Assembly (NCBI GenBank): GCA_033297205.1
Contig: MU859260.1
Coordinates: 1 to 63,915 of the forward strand
Direction of reading: 5' to 3'
From: Pseudoneurospora amorphoporcata
Lineage: Eukaryota; Ascomycota; Sordariomycetes; Sordariales; Sordariaceae
Length of the DNA: 63,915 nucleotides
The position numbers and the translations under genes are program-made. Positions 33,098-44,787 of this stretch are shown here, piece after piece. Within the stretch, counting starts at the first letter, position 1, and the number at the start of each line of letters is the position of its first letter. The notes beneath the pieces are model-generated. The model saw only the letters and a list, made by a program, of their open reading frames with translations, did no database searches and was not told the origin of the DNA.

Positions 33098-35073
33098 TTA
33101 CATGTCCATCGACTCGGTGCCGTTAGCACCGAAGTTGAAGCCACCCTGCTGGGCACCACCGGAAGCACCGAATCCAAACTGCTGCTGAGCACCCATGGCC
33201 TCATCGCCGGCCTCGTCCTCGTCAGAGAAGTACTTCTCGATGATGTTGTACGCCTTCATGTAAATCTCCTCGTTGGCGTTGGTCTGGCAATCGTGGATCT
33301 TCTCCATTCCTCCGCACTCCTCGATGAACAGGGCATAGCGGTTGATCGAGTCGGGGCCGTCGCCAGCAGCGTTCTTGTCAAGCTCTCCAACCTTGAGAAT
33401 GTTCTCAAGACCATCCAAGGCAACCTGAATAATCTTGTTGTCAGGGCAAGCAAGGAGGTCGCAGAGCGGCTTGATGCAGCCCTGAGCAACCAGGTACCGT
33501 ATCTGATCGGGCTTCTGGAGACCACCCGAAGTCGCGTTGCTGATGGCCCAGCAGGCCTCCTTACGAGTCTTGAGGTCGGCGTGGGAGAGAAGGTGGATCA
33601 AAGGAGGGATAATGTTAGCGTCAATGACAGATTGAATCTGGGCCGAGTTTCCAGCAGTGATGTTGCTGATGGTCCAGCAAGCCTCCTTGCGGATGCCGTC
33701 CTTGTTGGAGCTCAGGAGAGACAGGAGGCAGGGAAGAGCACCGCAGTTAATAATGACCTGGGTCTGAACATCGTCTCCAGTAACAATGTTACCGACGGAC
33801 CTAAGCGCGGGCGTCTGAACAGAGGTGGAGGCGTGCATGAGGAGCTCAACAAGACGCCTGGGAATGCCAGCTTCAATAACGGCCTGGATCTTGTCGTTGG
33901 ACCCGTCCGAGAGGTAGGAGATGGCCCAGCACGCGTCAATAAGGACCTCATCGTCGAGCGAGTAGACGAGCTTGGCGAGAACTGGCAAGGCAGGGGCAAT
34001 CTATGATGGATCAGTAAACATACTCAATTGTACACGTTGGAGAAAACTAACCGTGTTCCAGTCGGGCTGGGGGGTCTTGCCACGGCAAAAGTTGCTGAGA
34101 GTCCAGGTAGCGTTCCTGAGCATGCTAAGCTTGCGGCTATCGCCAAGGAGGGTCAACAGAGGACGCAGAGCACCGCAGCTCAGAACGTAATCACGGCACT
34201 GAGGGCTGTCGCCAGCGATATTGCCAAGAGCCCAGACAGCCTGCTCGCGGACATCAGGTTCGGGGCTCCCGAGAAGCTCGACGAAGATGGGGACAGCACC
34301 AGCCTCAATGACGACCTGGGTTTGAGCGGCAGAGCCCGAAGCAATGTTGGTAAGAGCCCAAGCGGCCTCGAACTGAACCAGCGTGTGGGGGGAGCGGAGG
34401 AACTCGACGAAGCGACCAACGACGCCGGTCTTGATAACCTCCTCAATGGGAGGGTTGCGCTCCTTGCTGAGCAGCTTTCTGAACTTGGTGGTCGCCTGAA
34501 TCTGCTTGTCGATCTCACTGGAGAAGACACCCTCGACCATCTTGGGGAGGTCCTCGCTCAACTATAACAGCTGGTTAGCATGTTGACATAAACCATGGCA
34601 AAAATCGGGACGTGACGCAGGTTAGGATGATTTGATGCCGCGATCAGCGTCGACACAAATGTTCAAGTTTGCGGGCGCAGCTTGAATGCAGCTTCGGCAC
34701 TGCCTAGAGGTTTGTGGCTCAAGCATCGCCATCATCGGCGGGGTACAAGTGGGGGAGAAAAGAGAGAAGCGACGGACGGACGCAGTAGCAACATCACAGC
34801 CGATCATGTAAGAGGGGAGGGATATGGAGGTTTGCATACCTGAGACTCGGTGGGAGGGTTCTCATCATCACTGTCGGGAGCAGCACCAAGGGAAGCTCCA
34901 GGTCGCGAGTCGCCAGCACCGATACCGCGCCTTTTGGCCAGATTCTCCTCGCGCTTCGCCTTACGAATCTCGACCTGCTGTTCCTCACGACGGCGACGAA
35001 GCTCATCGGGCTTGAAGGCGCTCTTGGCCTTGAACTGGGTGCGACGATGCTCGGGGATATAACGGTCAGCCAT
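33098..35073 (-). CDS. srp1: importin alpha (karyopherin alpha)
   Basis: Adapter that binds nuclear localisation signals and links them to importin beta. Exons 35073-34840, 34561-34052 and 34000-33098; the product is 548 residues. Residues 1-~60 are the importin-beta-binding domain (RYIPEHRRTQFKAKSAFKPD, RRRREEQQVEIRKAKREE). Ten armadillo repeats follow, each with the Trp/Asn pair that holds the signal peptide (for example FEAAWALTNIASG, REQAVWALGNIAGD, RKEACWTISNITAG). The acidic tail ends in Gly/Phe/Gln-rich FGFGASGGAQQGGFNFG. The first intron is 278 bases, long for this window, and lies between the autoinhibitory domain and the repeats. The gene is divergent from POT1. Neurospora importin alpha is known to be needed for heterochromatin and DNA methylation, of interest given the RIP-marked region nearby. 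Confidence 0.97.
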
Positions 35074-36354
35074 GGTTGCGACGTGATGTCGAGACGACGG
35101 TGTCCAGATAAGGGGGGTGATAGTGGTGATGTTGGAGGCGGCAAACGAGGGGCGATGCAATCGAGAAAGCCCTGGCGTTGAAGTTGTTACGAGCCGTTCA
35201 AAGGTAGGTAGGTATAGCGATCAAAGAAGTCGAAGAATCGGATGAGTCCAGTTGATGCGGTCCTGCCAAAGCAATCCTGGATGGGGACGAAGGAGAGGAT
35301 GGGTGCGTTGTCGGCAAGACGGAAAACGTCAGAGAAGGGATTGGTTTTGGGGATGGGGCAGGTGGGTTGTGTGTTTTTTGAGGAGCGACGATGAAAGAAT
35401 TTGGGAGTTCGCCCACGCCTCACAAGCAGAAAATGGAAACGAGAAGGCGGCCTGTCCCCTCCACTTTCCACGGGTGGGCTTCGCTTGCAACTGAGTGCGG
35501 GCAGCCACTCAGGCCTGAAGGTGGTCCAGCCACTGCACGCCCAGTGACGAAGTGCCACTGCCCACCCGCAGTACCTCTACAGTACAGTACCTCTAGCGAA
35601 AAGAGTTTGGCTTCTGAATGTGGGGAGAGGAGAGTCAAGCTCGAGCACAGGCCAACTGAACGACTATGTACATATGTACCTTGTCCGCTGTTTCTTCGTA
35701 TAGAGGTACTTGTTCGTCATGTCCTCACCTCAGAGCGGCTGGACCCTCTAGGCATTCTTCTCATTCCTTCCATTTTGCTTCGGTTTTTGCCGTTCTGAAC
35801 GGCATGGATCGTTTTCAGATTACCGCCCGTAACACCTTCATATCTAGGTACCTCAGGCCGCGTCCGTCGAGTCGCTGTCTGTACCAGTGAATTCGATCAT
35901 ATGTTTTGCTACCTGCCCTGGTGAAGAAGGCGTCAAACCGTACCCAGCCCCCGCCTTCCTGGGTAGGTTGCGTCTTTGCTTGCGTAGGGGTATCGATCCC
36001 TTCAGGTTTCCCTTGTGGGAGGCTGCAAGGCCCTGTTCGGGAGTCCCCGACCCCTCATGACTAAGGAAAAGCACAGACCATGCGTCTAACCATTACCGTA
36101 GCCCTGCAAGGCTTGCTAAAAACACAGCGCTTGAAGCCAGGAAGGTCTGGACCCTTGCACATCGGTCACGCAAGCTTGGCGATTGGCAGATGGCATTTCC
36201 GCCGTTGAGACGCGTAAAGTGAATGCGCAATGTACGTATAACGCTGACGCAAAGTTACCTTACGGTTGGTAACTATCACCACTAACCGCTGTGGTGTTTC
36301 ATTCACATAATCATCCGCCGCCATGTAAGCGGACCGGAGGAACGGGATATCCAG
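35074..36354. other. divergent importin alpha / POT1 interval
   Basis: No recognisable protein. A short direct duplication of CAGTACCTCTA occurs near 35568-35595. The POT1 side contains a start-stop uORF at 36323-36328. Confidence 0.45.
36323..36328 (+). promoter_or_regulatory. start-stop upstream ORF of POT1
   Basis: ATG directly followed by TAA, in a good context (CCGCCATGT), 26 bases before the POT1 ATG. Such minimal uORFs stall ribosomes and often lower expression of the main frame. The alternative is that ATGTAAGC contains a splice donor (GTAAGC), but no acceptor gives a useful joined frame. Confidence 0.5.
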
Positions 36355-38559
36355 ATGTTGCGCCCGCTCAGAGACAGAAAGACGGCGGCCAAGGCAAAGC
36401 CACCACCTTTTCCGACAACATTCACGCCCCTCCGAGCCATTCTCGACGAAGACGGAGATGCCCAGCCTGGGTCTATGGTCAATGTCATTGGCATCCTCAA
36501 AGACTGCCGAGCCCCCGTTCCGACACACGGATCGGACTGGAAGTGCACCCTGACCATATCTGACCTATCCATTGAAGATGAACCGGCCGGAGTTGAGCTC
36601 GTCATCTTCCGCCCCGAGGTGCGGATGCCCGAAGTCGGCGCCGGAGACGTGATTGTTGTTCTAAGCGCAAAGGTTCAGAGGTTCAAGTCCAACCCAAAGT
36701 CTCTCATCACCAGCAAGGCTACCTCCATTTGCGTCTACAAGGCTGCGAAAATCCCCGTCTATCCCGCTTCAGCATTGGTAGCACTCTTGCCCCCAAAGCA
36801 AGGTGAAAGCCACAAGCTGCTGAAGGAGGAACATCACCAATATGTGTCATACCTCTACAATGTCATCGACAAGTACGACGTTCCCGACGAGGCCGAGTAC
36901 CAACAGAGAATTACCGTATCCCTGAACGTCAAAGACAAATTCAGTCTCTTGAAGGATGTCACAGACGGCAAGTTCTACGACCTGGTCGGCCAAGTTGCCA
37001 AGAACCCATACACCGACGATATGGGCCGAGTCACCCTTCACCTCAGCGACTACACCGAAAACGACCTCTTCTTCCATTACACCTGGGAAGGTGTCCAAGA
37101 GCTCGCGTCCCGGCCAGCCGACGCCTACCCCGAAGACAACAACCCTTCGGAATCCAGCTCCCAACACCCATGGGTCGGCCCCTATGGCAAACGCACCATC
37201 CAAATAAGCTGTTACGACTCCCACGCCGACTTCATCCGCGAAGCTGGCGTCGGCGCCGGCACCTGGCTCTCGCTGCGCAACGTGCAAGTCAAGTTCGGCC
37301 GCAACGGCGCGCACCTGGAGGGTTTTCTCAGGGAGGAGCGCAACGCTTCGGCCCGCAAAGTCAACGTCGAGATCGTCGCGCTGAATCCCAGCATCACCAA
37401 AGAAAAAGTCGACCCGCGCCTCAAGGACGCCGTCCGTCGCTGGCGCGATTACTCCCAAGAGAAGAAGACGCAGATCAAAGCCGTGAAAGCGGCGCAGGAG
37501 GCCGGGGCTAAGCGGAAAGCCAGCATTGCAAGCGACGATGTGTTTGATGGTCAGCCACCCGAAAAGAAGCTGAGGGCCAAGGAACGGCGCAAGCTGCGCC
37601 GCGCCGCGTTGGAGAAGAAGGTGGCGGAGAAGCAGGAAAAAGCAGCCCTGGGCTTGAACGAGCTAGTCACTTGCGAAGCGCACCCGAAACCCGTGTCGGC
37701 GCTCGCGTCCATCTTGGAGCCGGTCATGTACGAGACACTGGTCGATAACCAGCCCGTCAAGATCCCGCTCCCGTTTACCAATGCCAAGTATAACGCTTGT
37801 GTCCGCGTTGTGGACTTTTACCCGCGCAAGCTGGAGGATTTTGCTTGTGGCAGGAAGAGGACCGAGTTTGATATATTGTCGGACAACGATGATGACGACG
37901 ACGGAGATGACAGAAGCGACGAGGACAATGTCAACTCCACCATGGATACAACGGACGATGAAGACCAGGACAGACAAAGCCGAACATGGGAATGGCGCTT
38001 CGCCCTCCTCCTCGAGGACGCCAGTACCCCGTCATCGCCAACCGCAGCCACGACTGCGACGGACATAAACAAAAAACAGAAACGTGACTGTGACCCCAAA
38101 GCAAAAGCGAGGCTGTGGGCAGCAGTGGATAACACAGAAGCCCAATGTCTCACGGGCCTGGACGCCGTAAACCTCCGTCGAGACCCCCATACGTTGGCTA
38201 CGCTGCGGGAGAGGATGTTTACCCTCTGGGGAAACCTGGAGGAGCTCAAGACTGCTAAAGCCCGTGCGGCCAAACAGAAGGAGGAGGCCGAGGATGGAAA
38301 TGGCAGAACAAAAAGGCACAAGGGAAAGACGACGGTGGTACAACTGGAGAAGTTGAAGCCACCGCTTGAGGACTCGGATGGCGAGCAGCAGCAGATTCAA
38401 GGGGAGGAAGAGATTTCCAACAAGCCGTTCAGTTGTTGTCTGAAGCAGTATGGTGTTCGTCTGCCGGAGGACGATAATGGGCTGCCCAAGACGGATGATG
38501 GACCTAAGGGTGGATGGGTGAGGGTATTTGGGATGTTTGGTACCAAGATATGTGCATGA
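36355..38559 (+). CDS. pot1: telomere end-binding protein POT1
   Basis: Shelterin subunit that binds the single-stranded G-rich telomere tail, caps the end and controls telomerase. The unspliced frame gives 734 residues. The first OB fold spans about 20-140 (FTPLRAILDEDGDAQPGSMV, NVIGILKDCRAPVPTHGSDW, KCTLTISDLS, VELVIFRPE). The second, about 200-345, has FYDLVGQVAKNPYTDDMGRV, LSDYTENDLFFHY, and GTWLSLRNVQVKFGRNGAHL. A basic coiled region (KKLRAKERRKLRRAALEKK) and acidic Asp runs follow, then a C-terminal part that would bind the TPP1-like partner (KARLWAAVDNTEAQCLTGLD, FSCCLKQYGVRL). The ATG at 36355 is the first in frame; an extra upstream exon cannot be excluded, since fungal POT1 often starts a little earlier. 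Confidence 0.92.
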   Translation: MLRPLRDRKTAAKAKPPPFPTTFTPLRAILDEDGDAQPGSMVNVIGILKDCRAPVPTHGSDWKCTLTISDLSIEDEPAGVELVIFRPEVRMPEVGAGDVIVVLSAKVQRFKSNPKSLITSKATSICVYKAAKIPVYPASALVALLPPKQGESHKLLKEEHHQYVSYLYNVIDKYDVPDEAEYQQRITVSLNVKDKFSLLKDVTDGKFYDLVGQVAKNPYTDDMGRVTLHLSDYTENDLFFHYTWEGVQELASRPADAYPEDNNPSESSSQHPWVGPYGKRTIQISCYDSHADFIREAGVGAGTWLSLRNVQVKFGRNGAHLEGFLREERNASARKVNVEIVALNPSITKEKVDPRLKDAVRRWRDYSQEKKTQIKAVKAAQEAGAKRKASIASDDVFDGQPPEKKLRAKERRKLRRAALEKKVAEKQEKAALGLNELVTCEAHPKPVSALASILEPVMYETLVDNQPVKIPLPFTNAKYNACVRVVDFYPRKLEDFACGRKRTEFDILSDNDDDDDGDDRSDEDNVNSTMDTTDDEDQDRQSRTWEWRFALLLEDASTPSSPTAATTATDINKKQKRDCDPKAKARLWAAVDNTEAQCLTGLDAVNLRRDPHTLATLRERMFTLWGNLEELKTAKARAAKQKEEAEDGNGRTKRHKGKTTVVQLEKLKPPLEDSDGEQQQIQGEEEISNKPFSCCLKQYGVRLPEDDNGLPKTDDGPKGGWVRVFGMFGTKICA

Positions 38560-38966
38560 ACTGAATGATACCTATTTGCTGTCTGATCGATATTGACGAG
38601 AAGACTATTGCACTATCTGTACACTTCATCACAATGAGCTGTGCTGTACGACTAAATAGAAGCTGGCAAAAGTCAGGACGTACTATGTCTGATGACGCCC
38701 TACGCATGACCTTATTATGGCCACCGTAAGCCGATTTTAGAATCCATTCTAATACCGACTTTAAGAACGTACGCAGAGAGCATGACGAATGAACGAAACA
38801 ATTGAAATCCTTGGAGTCCTTAAATCAGAATGCCTGCCTGCATGCCTGCCGCCCAATCATTGACATAAATACACAGTGTCCGAGTCACATCTTGTTCTCT
38901 CTTTCCCATCCATGAAACCTGTCACCCTGTAGTGTGATTACATAACTCTCTGCCCCAAGCAGACAT
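38560..38966. other. convergent gap between POT1 and cohesin gene
   Basis: Facing 3' ends. A short GCCTGC-type repeat lies near 38830-38850. No gene was recognised. Confidence 0.5.
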
Positions 38967-41900
38967 TTACTCATCATCCATGTCTTCGTCACCATCATCG
39001 TCCTTCTTGCTCTTGCCGTCTCCGTTTCCGCCTTCATCCTGATCGTTATCCTCGATGGGATCATCAGCCAGCTCGGTTGTCTCTGCAGGCTCGGGGGCGG
39101 CCGCGGGATCCTCCTCCTCGATTTCGATATCCGAGAGCTCTGAATCATCATCATCCGCAGTAATGATCTCCGCACTGAGCGCCTGCTTCTTCCCGGCCGC
39201 CGCACCAGAAGAGTTTCCAGCAGCCGCTGGCTTGTTCCGAGCCCTTGAGCCAGCAGCGGCAGGAGCTGGTCTCTTCTTCTTGCCAGCCGCTTTAGCAGCC
39301 GCATCCCTCACCCTCGCCGCTCGGCCTTCGTCGACAAGATACGCCAACGTCTCCTTGAAATTGTGACCCAGCTTATTCTGGTTCCTAAGCATCCTCTTCT
39401 TGATCTTGCCGGCCGCACCCTGGTCAAACACCTTGGCCACAATGGCGAGAACCATCTTGCCCGTAAGCTCGCAGAGGACCCGTTCCGCCTTAAGCTCCTT
39501 CCTCTTCTTCTGCACGGGCGTGAGATTGCTGTCATCTTCGTCTTCGTCGTCCTCCTCCTCGTCCGACGAGAAATGCTCGATGGGCCCCTCGTCTTCCCCC
39601 GGGTTGTTCAGTTGCCTGTTGATGCAGCGGGCGTAAGCGCGCTCGGAAGCTGTGAAGATTTCGATCAGCTCGCGCGTGAGGCCCGGGTCAACGGTATCCA
39701 GAAGCGGGTTGATGAGCGAGTAGTCGACGTCGGATCCCTCGGCCGCATGGCGCTCGATGACACGTCGGACCGAGGCAAAGGCGACGTGCAAGTCGCAGAG
39801 AGCACCGGTGGAGAAGAGGCGCAGGTCATCGTTAGTTCCACGCGAGGAAAGTGTCCAGACGAGATTCCTCACGAAGGACTGGCGCAGGGAGTTGAGACGT
39901 TCGATCTGAAGGGCGGGAATTGGCCGTTGCTCGTTTACCGCATCGCGCAGAGCACGAACTTTCCACATAAAGTAGAACAGGCAGGTCTTGACGGCGAAAG
40001 AGGCTGCCTCATCTTCGGGGTCATCCAGGTTCTCATCAACCTGGTCAAGCTTGCCACGCATGACAATGCGGATCAGAACCTCAATAGCCGGAGACTCGGA
40101 GCCCTCCACCTGGCCGTCTGCCTCCAGCACCTCGATACAGTCCTTGAGCATAACAAGTTTGCTAGTCTTAGAGAGGATGTTTCCAAGTTCGATGATGACA
40201 GGCTCCTCAAGGTTACGACGGATGCCCAGCTCGCTGGACTTGTCAAATTGCCGGAGCTTGTTGATGGTCTTATCCCATAGCTCTGATACCTTCTCGTCTA
40301 CTGTCTCTTCCAATGCGGGGTATCTCCTTCCATGCAGCAATGCCGTGGTCGTCTCCGCCAACACACCTCTATCGATGTGTCTATCGAACTGGGTGCAAAT
40401 TCCAGTCAATAGCCTGTCGTAGGTAGTTGCGTCCTGGCCGAGTTGCTGGTACACGTTGAGGTCTAGGGAGTGTTCGAGTCGTAGTACGGTAACGGCCGTA
40501 CTGGCTTCCGCCCCATATTTGCTCAGAAGCTGGGGGATGATGGAAGCCAGCTTACGGGCAGCCTCTTCTGGTCCGATAAGGTGGATGCCCTCTGCCCGCA
40601 GGTGCTTTCTGCTCTTCTCAAGCTCAGCAGGAGCTGCAAGACTCGAGCGCACGGCAGAAGCGAGTACCTCCAACAATATAGCCTCTTCTCTGCCCTCAGG
40701 TGCAACTGCTCTCCGCAGAGCCGTCTCAACAGATCCTCCCTTTGTTGCAGATTTTGAGCTTGCGCTGGAGGAGTGGTCATAAAGTAGATAGCCAGATAAG
40801 AGCTCCCAATTCTTTAGCTGGTCAATCTTCTCGTACAGAACGTGGCCAGCCAGAGAGATTCTGGTCTCGGGGGCGACAGCTGGAATCGCATCCACAGCAA
40901 TATCCAAACTGCGCGGAGGCTCGACGGGGTTCTCCTCCTCAAGCTGGGTATCGTATGCTGCAAGTAGTTCAGCGAGGCACTTGATACTGACCCAGTCGCT
41001 CCGCGGCGAGCTGAAATCGTCCTCATCCTGGTCCTGAAACAGCTCATCAATGGCGTCCTCGCCTCCAATTTCTTCAACCTTGCCCTCGATGGAATCGTTG
41101 ACGCACCCAGCAAAGAAGTCAAGGACAGCTTTGCGGATGCGAAGTTCTGGGTCGAAAATCAGACGTCCGATAGAGTCAATCTCGTCCGGTTCCAGATTGC
41201 CGGAATCCTTCAAGATGTGGATGTTGCTGATGGCGACTACACGCACGTTGACATCGGAATCTTTGGTAGCCATCTCGACCAGTCGTGGCCTGAACCGATC
41301 AATGAAATGGCCGAGTTTTTCGGCATGGTTCTTAAATATTCTGCCCAACTGCTTCAGGACCTCGTGTCGTGTCTGCGGCATTACGTCGGAAAGCATCCAG
41401 CCGAGGTAACGAAGATACTCGGGCTCCATGAACACCGTGGGAAGCATCCAAATCCAGTTGCCGAGCGCCTCGACACACTCCGTCCGTATTTTGGCATCGA
41501 TGTCGCGGTATCGGTGAACGAAGACGGTATCGAAGATGTCCTGGATCTGATCCTTGCAAACATCACGATAATGTTCGGCGTCTGTGAGGTTTTGTTGTAT
41601 GGATTCGACAAGGCCAGCATTCTTGGATCCTTTGCCCTTTGTTCTCTCGAGCTGCTGCATGTAATTGCTGATACGCCCATCCAAGATCCCCGCCGCCTTG
41701 ACAAGTGCCGTTTGAATGGCAAGGGCAATGGTGGTGGCTGTATGTCTGAATGGGCGAAGTGTCGAAGAGGACATGGATGCCACCCATCTGGAAATGTTCT
41801 CCAGTATTTGTACGTCCTTGTACAGGGCATCGGTTTCATGCAAAACGTCCACCAGGGACTTGAAAAAGCCAACTAGAAGATCGCGGAATGACCTGGTTGT

Positions 41901-42805
41901 TCTGGCCCGTGAAATCAATGGGTAATCCGTAATGCCCTCCTGTTACATTGCAATACCTGTCTTAGTACAGGACACGCTTGCCGATGAGGGTGAGATTGGA
42001 GTGACATACCTCGGCATAAACATTTTGTAGATCTGCCAAACGGTTCTGGCAGTTATCCGGGTCTCTGATATCATCCTCCGTCACTCGCTGGTCACATCCG
42101 GCAGACAAGAGAATGCAGTTAACGAGATCGGTAAGGGCTTCAGCGTGGTCAGCCTGGTATTTGTGATACCACCGGGTCGCAACTTCGTTGGGTCGGTCGT
42201 CGGACCTAAAAATATCGGCTGTTGGACCTTGTCAGCAACGGGAGAAATACAATGCGCCAGCGCGCGGACTGTGATTTGAACGGGAATTATGACTGACTGT
42301 AGAGGCCCTCTCCCTCGGGTTGGGCGATTGCCACTCGAGCAGACTTCTTCGGTCTACTAGGAAGGCTGGCAAGGTTGTTCAGTGCCAGCGCGTGCGCAAC
42401 CGCAGGCACTTCTGCTGGTGTTTGGGGGCGCGATGGCGGATTAGTGGTGGATGGAGTATCTCCATTGATCTTTGGCTTTTTTAAAGCCGGTTTCTTGGCC
42501 TTTGCCGACCGGGATGACGGCTTCCTCTTCCTGGAACGCTGGCGCTCCTGCTCAACTTCACTGGCGTCGAGATCGTCGTCTACATTAGGATCCTCTTCGT
42601 CTTCCGGCGATTCATTTTCGCCGTCCTCGCCGTTGTTATTTTCCGATGTGCGCTTGCGCTTACTGAGCGTGGTCGGTTCGGGGGTGAACTTGGCGGGGGC
42701 TTTCGTGACGCGTCCACTGCGGCGCGCAGTCGAGGTGGGAGTGGGCGAGCTCGTCGCAGTATTATCGGTGGTCTCCATGAGGGGCTGTCGGGTCGTCGTC
42801 GTCAT
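38967..42805 (-). CDS. psc3: cohesin subunit Psc3/SA (stromalin, STAG)
   Basis: HEAT-repeat cohesin subunit that binds the Scc1/Rad21 kleisin and loads the ring on DNA. Exons 42805-42298, 42218-42010 and 41939-38967 (introns 79 and 70 bases); the product is 1229 residues. The N-terminal ~170 residues are a basic/acidic disordered tail with nuclear signals (SKRKRT, RSRKRKPSSRSAKAKK). The STAG domain begins near EALTDLVNCILLSAGCDQRV. The stromalin conservative domain is clear: VFVHRYRDIDAKIRTECVEA, LGNWIWMLPTVFMEPEYLRY and LGWMLSDVMPQTRHEVLKQL. HEAT repeats continue to about residue 1090, and the tail is Lys/Ala- then Asp/Glu-rich. For intron 1 the acceptor at 42219 was preferred to one 12 bases upstream because of its distance from the likely branch point GCTGAC. 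Confidence 0.94.
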
Positions 42806-43788
42806 TACATTTGTGAACTATGATGGCGGTGTGGCGAAGAGAGCGACCCGGCGACTCTGTTCGGTGGTGGGTTTAGATAAGGTATTGACGCGTCGGGTGG
42901 GAGGTTGCAGTTGCTGCATGGAGTCCTCGCCCATCACCAGATATTATTTTGGCGGTTCCCAATGGAGCCCCACTTTATTCCAGCTTGTCAACACTTGCTA
43001 CAGTGTGCGATGAACTTCCCGTCCCTCAGGTGTTGAATAAGCTGTCTATTACAATACCAGGCAGCACTGTCCACATCTGCAGGCTTTATCAAGAAATATC
43101 TCTTTCTCGCTTGCTAGCTGCTTTTTGATGGTTCGTTCATGAGCCCATGAGAATTTTCTTTGCAGTCCTCATGCAACCCGGTACTTTGTCAAGAATGAAC
43201 AGCTGGCCACCGGTTGCGGATGTTTCACTTAAAAGAGCTAATATGTTTCTATCTAGCAGGACTCTTATAACAGAGGTGCAGTCTTCAGGGGCGATTCAGT
43301 AACTGGGCAGTGCTCCTAACCGCTGCAACCAACAATGTCCTTGCGAGCGGCTCCCTTGGACCTGCAGGTAAGGTACCATCGACCGTGCAGAAATGCCATT
43401 GGGTCCTGAAGTGAAATCATTGTGAGGAAGTCGTCATAACCATGTGGTTCGGCGAGGCAGTTGTTACTTCCGTCAGCTTCATCGTACAAGACCCAAAACA
43501 GCATCTTCAGACAGGATGAAGGCCATTTTCAAAGACAGCTTCCCCATTCTCATGGAAGCTTTCTCCCCCTCATCCAGCCACGACATCGTCAGGCAACTCC
43601 GGTCAGATTACAGTACTATCTTTAATGGATGCCGCAAGCTTCAAGGGTAATACTTGCTTCCCTTTACCTCTGTTCCCAAGACAACACATACCTTACTGAA
43701 GTGAGGCAGTTGCCCACCATTATAGCACAGCTGGTGGATGACGGCTTCAACCTTTCAATACGGATCTGACATGCAGAAGTACATTTCC
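42806..43788. other. cohesin gene promoter and UreD 3' flank
   Basis: Both neighbours read leftwards. Small open frames (for example 43444-43650) have no recognisable content. Confidence 0.45.
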
Positions 43789-44787
43789 TCATATGCATCT
43801 GACACATAATAATGCATGGTCTCCGAATATCTCATCGATGCTTCCCTCCTGCACAAGCATCGATCCTATCCACACTCTCCCAGCTTCCACCTCTGGGGCA
43901 CCAAACTTGACCACCACACAACCCCTGACGAGGGCTGCGGACCACAACAGTCCACTTTCCTTCTCCATCTTGAGTCTGTCACGCCGCCACGTTTCCGCCG
44001 CTGACAGTCCCTCATTGACCTCTGCCTTCTTCGCATCCTCACTCCGCCAGTCCCGTGCGCCGATTTGCGGTAAAGCAGCAAACTCGGCGAGGAAGAATTC
44101 GCCCAGAGACTTCATCAACGGCCCTCGCAGGATAAGCGTACCCATGATGCCTATTGCGTGCATTGACTCACGCAGCGTCTTCATTTGTGGATGAGCTTGC
44201 GCACTGTCCAGGATAAGTGAGTCTCGAACGAGAAGTCGACCTCCGTTATCACCGTCTCCCGGCAACGTCCACACTTCGTTGCGGCCAAGCCATCGAACAA
44301 AGCTCCAGTCCTCTCCACGAGCTGATCGCCCCTGAGTAACCCAGTCCAAGAGACAGAGTGAGGCATCGTTGGCCAGCTTGAAAATTTGCGTCTGTTCGTA
44401 AACGCTGCCTGCGAATGGTTGGACGGGATCCGGTAAGAGACAGAGAGCACCGCCTGATGCTACTTGTGCGCGAAGTGTCTGGCGCGTCACGATATCGGGT
44501 TTCGTAGAGGTGAAGACCTTGGTATGGCCTTGGGTGACAATGGTCAACTTTGCTTGTGGGTGGACCTGGATTGAGAGATCGACCTGGTCACCACCGACCA
44601 GACCACCGCCATAGGAGAGCAAAAACACCAGAACGCTCTTGTCCTCGGCTGGCTTGGATGGGGATATGAGCTTGAGTGGATACTGGTAGGTAATGGTCTC
44701 CAAGCCAGAGACTCCATCGGGTTGAAGCCGGGCGATAATCTTGCCCTCACCGGCGGCCGACGATGATTTGGGGAATGGCGAGTCCAT
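43789..44787 (-). CDS. ureD: urease accessory protein UreD
   Basis: Scaffold of the urease maturation complex; with UreF and UreG it delivers nickel to apo-urease. The unspliced frame from the ATG at 44787 gives 332 residues. Family blocks are GKIIARLQPDGVSGLETITY, VFLLSYGGGLVGGDQVDLSI, VHPQAKLTIVTQGHTKVF, LLPDPVQPFAGSVYEQTQIF, LDWVTQGRSARGEDW and a C-terminal GAPEVEAGRVWIGSML. Ten extra codons upstream (ATG at 44817) are possible, but MDSPFPKSSS is the more usual type of start. UreD is divergent from RPC53 across 590 bases. Together with the cyanase gene it gives this window two enzymes that feed ammonia from small nitrogen compounds, but they are 42 kb apart and not a cluster. Confidence 0.95.
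   Translation of the reverse strand: MDSPFPKSSSAAGEGKIIARLQPDGVSGLETITYQYPLKLISPSKPAEDKSVLVFLLSYGGGLVGGDQVDLSIQVHPQAKLTIVTQGHTKVFTSTKPDIVTRQTLRAQVASGGALCLLPDPVQPFAGSVYEQTQIFKLANDASLCLLDWVTQGRSARGEDWSFVRWLGRNEVWTLPGDGDNGGRLLVRDSLILDSAQAHPQMKTLRESMHAIGIMGTLILRGPLMKSLGEFFLAEFAALPQIGARDWRSEDAKKAEVNEGLSAAETWRRDRLKMEKESGLLWSAALVRGCVVVKFGAPEVEAGRVWIGSMLVQEGSIDEIFGDHALLCVRCI

Noticed and set aside
1225..44787. Cyanase and UreD as a nitrogen-scavenging cluster
   Set aside because: They are about 42 kb apart with many unrelated genes between them; shared metabolism only.
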